Below, piece after piece: positions 61,776 to 64,000 of a stretch of 64,000 nucleotides of DNA. The DNA comes from Halobacteriales archaeon YIM A00013 (GTDB lineage: Archaea > Halobacteriota > Halobacteria > Halobacteriales > Haloarculaceae), in assembly GCA_025041195.1 (NCBI GenBank), contig JAKCFM010000001.1, positions 1,364,001 to 1,428,000 on the forward strand, written 5' to 3'. The notes under the pieces were generated by a model, which was not told where the DNA came from, made no database searches, and saw only the letters and a program-made list of their open reading frames with translations. Made by a program: the position numbers and the translations under genes. Within the stretch, counting starts at the first letter, position 1. Each line of letters starts with the position of its first letter.

Positions 61776-62622
61776 ATGGTACAGATTCAGAATGCAGTCG
61801 ATCCCGGGTCGGGGGTGAACGAGGATATCACTGTAATTGGTGAGGAGTATGCCATTCTACTGGACGGCGCAACCGGGCTCACAGAAGAATCGTCCACGGA
61901 CGGTCCAACTGATGGACGGTGGTACGTCGAAGCGCTTTCGGAAGAACTCACAGATCGAATTCCCCAGACGGAGCGTCTCTCAACGGCTGCCGAAATGTCG
62001 ATTGAGGCCGTTCGAGATCGATACAACGCTCTGACGGGTGCGGTTTCACCGCCACCAGAGGCAGTTCCCTCGGCATCTGGTGCGATCATCGACTGGTCGG
62101 ATGGAGAGCTCACGTACTTCATTCTTGGCGACTGTTCGGTGATCCTTCAGACGAATACCAGTGTGATTCCAGTGATTGGTGGGGGACCTCGAACGCTTGA
62201 CGAACGAGTGCTCGATAGAATGATAGCGCTACGAGAAGCAAACCCGGAGCTTTCGCAGGAAGCACTATGGGACCAAGTAACGCCACTGCTCAGAGAACAC
62301 CGAACGCGAAAAAATACTCCGGACGGATACTGGGTGTTCAGCCTCAACCCCGAAGCTGTCAATTACGCTATGGAAGGGGGGGGGAATTCCACTGTCCGAG
62401 ACGGAGTATGTGGTCGGCTTCACGGACGGTGTAGAGCCGCTACAGGAACCGTTTGATCTCTTTTCGGACTGGAGCACATTCGCATCGTACGTTCATCGAA
62501 ACGGTATCGACCGAACGATCAGATTGCTACGAACGTTCGAAGGAACTGACGAGGACTGTCGGGAGTATCCCCGGTTGAAAGCGTCTGACGATGTCGGCAT
62601 CGTCACCGTAGAGCCGGAGTGA
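61776..62622 (+). pseudogene. PP2C-like protein phosphatase split by a frameshift at a G9 run
   Basis: Two overlapping frames together make one PP2C-family phosphatase. The first (from ATG 61776) has the N-terminal metal/phosphate signature around NEDITVIGEEYAILLDGATGL and runs to DGYWVFSLNPEAVNYAMEG. At 62376-62384 there are nine consecutive G residues. With eight G the reading continues as GIPLSETEYVVGFTDGVEPL and ends in PRLKASDDVGIVTVEPE (stop at 62622), which carries the second (TDG) and third (DD) acidic motifs. As read, translation stops at 62456 without these ligands. Intact length would be 281 residues. This may be an authentic mutation, phase variation or a homopolymer sequencing error. 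Confidence 0.75.
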
Positions 62623-62626
62623 TTCA

Positions 62627-63733
62627 ATGGGAGCACATTCAATTGATGAAACGATGTTCGAATCGATCGCAACCGGCGAGGATCCCGAGGCGATCGTTTC
62701 GTTTCTCGAATCGCTCCCACCCGAGCGAGAGCATGGATGGGAACTACACCTCACGAAGTTGATCGAAACCGCCCCGGACTGTCGGAGAACACTCCGGAGC
62801 ATCCTCAATGACGAAGCGAGTCCGGAATCCGTCCGATTCGGGGCATTTTTTGCCTGTTGTATTTATCATCGTCGACAGGGCAACGTGACGCAGTTTGGGA
62901 TGTTACTCCGGGAGTACGCTGAGTTCGACGATCATCCACTGTTCCCACACCTTCAGGGACTCCATCAGAGTCAGCTCTCATCGCCTGGAAGCGGTCACCG
63001 GGCGATCGAATTCGCCAGGGAAGCCGCCCAGAGAGTTGGCGCACATCCCGGGGTACGTCACAGTTTGGCCATCGCAATCGTCGAGCATCTCGAACAGGAA
63101 CCGTCCGAGTCTGCCCAGGAACTGCTCGAAGAAGCCCACGAAAACGTCACCACGGCAATCGAACGAATTGAGTATCCACGATATTTCGATACGTTGGGGC
63201 GCATTCTGACCCATCAGGGAAAATACGACGACGCAAGAGCGAACATACACAAGGCGATTGATCTAGAGGACGAGGCGAAAGAGGATTACGCAATCCGGAT
63301 CGGAATGTATCGCTCACACGAATTCAGGGTCATTCTCGAAGAGCATGCTGCTGATATTTCGAACGAACAACAGACAATTCGTACGCAACAGCGCGAGCTG
63401 GGTGAGAAGGTATCCGGAGCGGTTGCGCAACTGGAGCACGCCAGCGAACAGTCAGAAGAACGCATGCGAGAAATCCAGACCCAGACGTTGCAGTTCATGG
63501 CGTTTTTCGCGACGATGCTGGCGGTCATCGTCAGCTCGATAACCGTCACGACTCGCTTTCCGGTTCCCGACGCAGCAGCGTTGATTCTGGTGTTGACTGG
63601 CGGATTGCTCGCTGCGTTCGGCGGATTCACAATTGTTCTTCCGATCGATCGCGTTCGAACGAAAGCGGCTGCGTTGTTCGGGATGGGAACCCTGATTGCG
63701 GGTGCTGGAATTGGCGTTATCCTCTCCCTGTGA
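62627..63733 (+). CDS. TPR-like protein with coiled coil and C-terminal membrane anchor
   Basis: A 368-residue protein that starts 4 bp after the PP2C-like gene, so the two are probably one operon. Residues about 20-235 are helical repeats of the TPR/SEL type (for example YFDTLGRILTHQGKYDDARANIHKAI). A coiled coil of about 55 residues (EEHAADISNEQQTIRTQQRE...) follows, then three hydrophobic helices (about 280-305, 312-332 and 345-366). The layout is a cytosolic TPR platform tethered to the membrane. No known homologue is recognised; a signalling partner role with the phosphatase is inferred. Confidence 0.7.
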   Translation: MGAHSIDETMFESIATGEDPEAIVSFLESLPPEREHGWELHLTKLIETAPDCRRTLRSILNDEASPESVRFGAFFACCIYHRRQGNVTQFGMLLREYAEFDDHPLFPHLQGLHQSQLSSPGSGHRAIEFAREAAQRVGAHPGVRHSLAIAIVEHLEQEPSESAQELLEEAHENVTTAIERIEYPRYFDTLGRILTHQGKYDDARANIHKAIDLEDEAKEDYAIRIGMYRSHEFRVILEEHAADISNEQQTIRTQQRELGEKVSGAVAQLEHASEQSEERMREIQTQTLQFMAFFATMLAVIVSSITVTTRFPVPDAAALILVLTGGLLAAFGGFTIVLPIDRVRTKAAALFGMGTLIAGAGIGVILSL

Positions 63734-63805
63734 GCAGTTCGTGGATTTCGGTTGTGACAGCATTGGTGTCTCGTCGCAACGTTCAAATCGATACCCAGTA
63801 GACCC

Positions 63806-64000
63806 ATGGATGTGAATCGGAACGATCGGGCGATCACGGGGTTAGTCATGCTGGGCCATTCGCTGGTGCATACCTACGAGTTCGTGTTGCCGGTGTTCAT
63901 TCCGATCTGGCTCGTACAGTTCTCCACGACGGAGTTCGTCGTCGGTTCGATTGTGGGCGTTGGCATGGCGTTGTTCGGACTCGGCGCGCCGCTGGCCGGC
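63806..64000 (+). CDS. MFS transporter, N-terminal part (cut by window end)
   Basis: ATG 63806 opens a frame that runs off the window after 65 codons. After a short polar N-terminus (MDVNRNDRAITG) come a first helix (LVMLGHSLVHTYEFVLPVFIP) and a second (GSIVGVGMALFGLGAPLAG). This matches the start of major facilitator transporters, with some likeness to fosmidomycin-resistance-type exporters. It may be co-transcribed with the PP2C/TPR pair (72 bp gap). Confidence 0.7.
   Translation, partial: MDVNRNDRAITGLVMLGHSLVHTYEFVLPVFIPIWLVQFSTTEFVVGSIVGVGMALFGLGAPLAG

Overview
The window is chromosomal DNA of a halophilic archaeon (class Halobacteria). The proteins are strongly acidic, many secreted proteins carry twin-arginine (Tat) signals, and several starts lie about 25-30 bases after a TATA-like box (leaderless transcription). 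Lineage markers include the proteasome-activating nucleotidase, the large clamp-loader subunit with a C-terminal PIP box, an archaeal lipid prenyltransferase, a split nuoJ, a fused siroheme decarboxylase and several small haloarchaeal zinc-ribbon and membrane proteins. I do not assign a genus.

Layout. 1-11 kb: small membrane proteins, a 2Fe-2S ferredoxin, an HTH/MazF-type toxin-antitoxin pair, tyrS, a cluster with a beta-propeller Tat protein and an internally deleted paralogue, an AT-rich patch, a class V aminotransferase, a Gfo/Idh/MocA oxidoreductase, a CBS-ParB fusion and a nucleotide-binding/DHH protein. 11-17 kb: the membrane half of respiratory complex I (nuoJ1-J2-K-L-M-N) without nuoA-I. 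17-23 kb: a GT-C-like membrane protein, a repeat-containing surface protein, small conserved proteins, a CoA-binding protein, the lipid prenyltransferase and tRNA-Arg(TCG), which is followed by a tandem 96-bp repeat carrying its 3' end. 23-31 kb: an H-NOX heme sensor beside a compact chemotaxis operon (transducer, CheW, CheY, CheA, CheC, CheD). 31-45 kb: cation exchanger, uridine kinase, lipoprotein, guaB, tRNA-Lys, a degenerate DHH paralogue, PAN, malic enzyme, heme A synthase, rfcL and a LruC-like secreted protein. 45-55 kb: GNAT, an ABC-2 transporter, gcvT-gcvH, a tetrapyrrole operon (ahbAB - precorrin-2 dehydrogenase - hemA) and a secreted alpha/beta-hydrolase. 55-61 kb: a complete histidine degradation operon hutUGIH with a divergent HTH regulator. 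61-64 kb: a methyltransferase, a PP2C-like phosphatase split at a G9 run, a TPR/membrane protein and the start of an MFS transporter.

The most notable unit is the H-NOX/chemotaxis island at 23.66-30.85 kb. A stand-alone heme-binding sensor with the expected proximal His and YxSxR motif lies next to a transducer that has almost no extracellular domain. The CheA carries a duplicated motif in its linker, the double CheC keeps only one perfect catalytic site, and the CheD has Ser where the catalytic Cys should be. I infer a gas-sensing (NO or O2) chemotaxis branch with altered adaptation chemistry. Other points of interest are the homopolymer-split phosphatase next to an uncharacterised TPR-membrane protein, the tRNA-end tandem repeats, the DHH paralogue that has lost its metal ligands, and a hairpin-rich, gene-free stretch near 37.7 kb.
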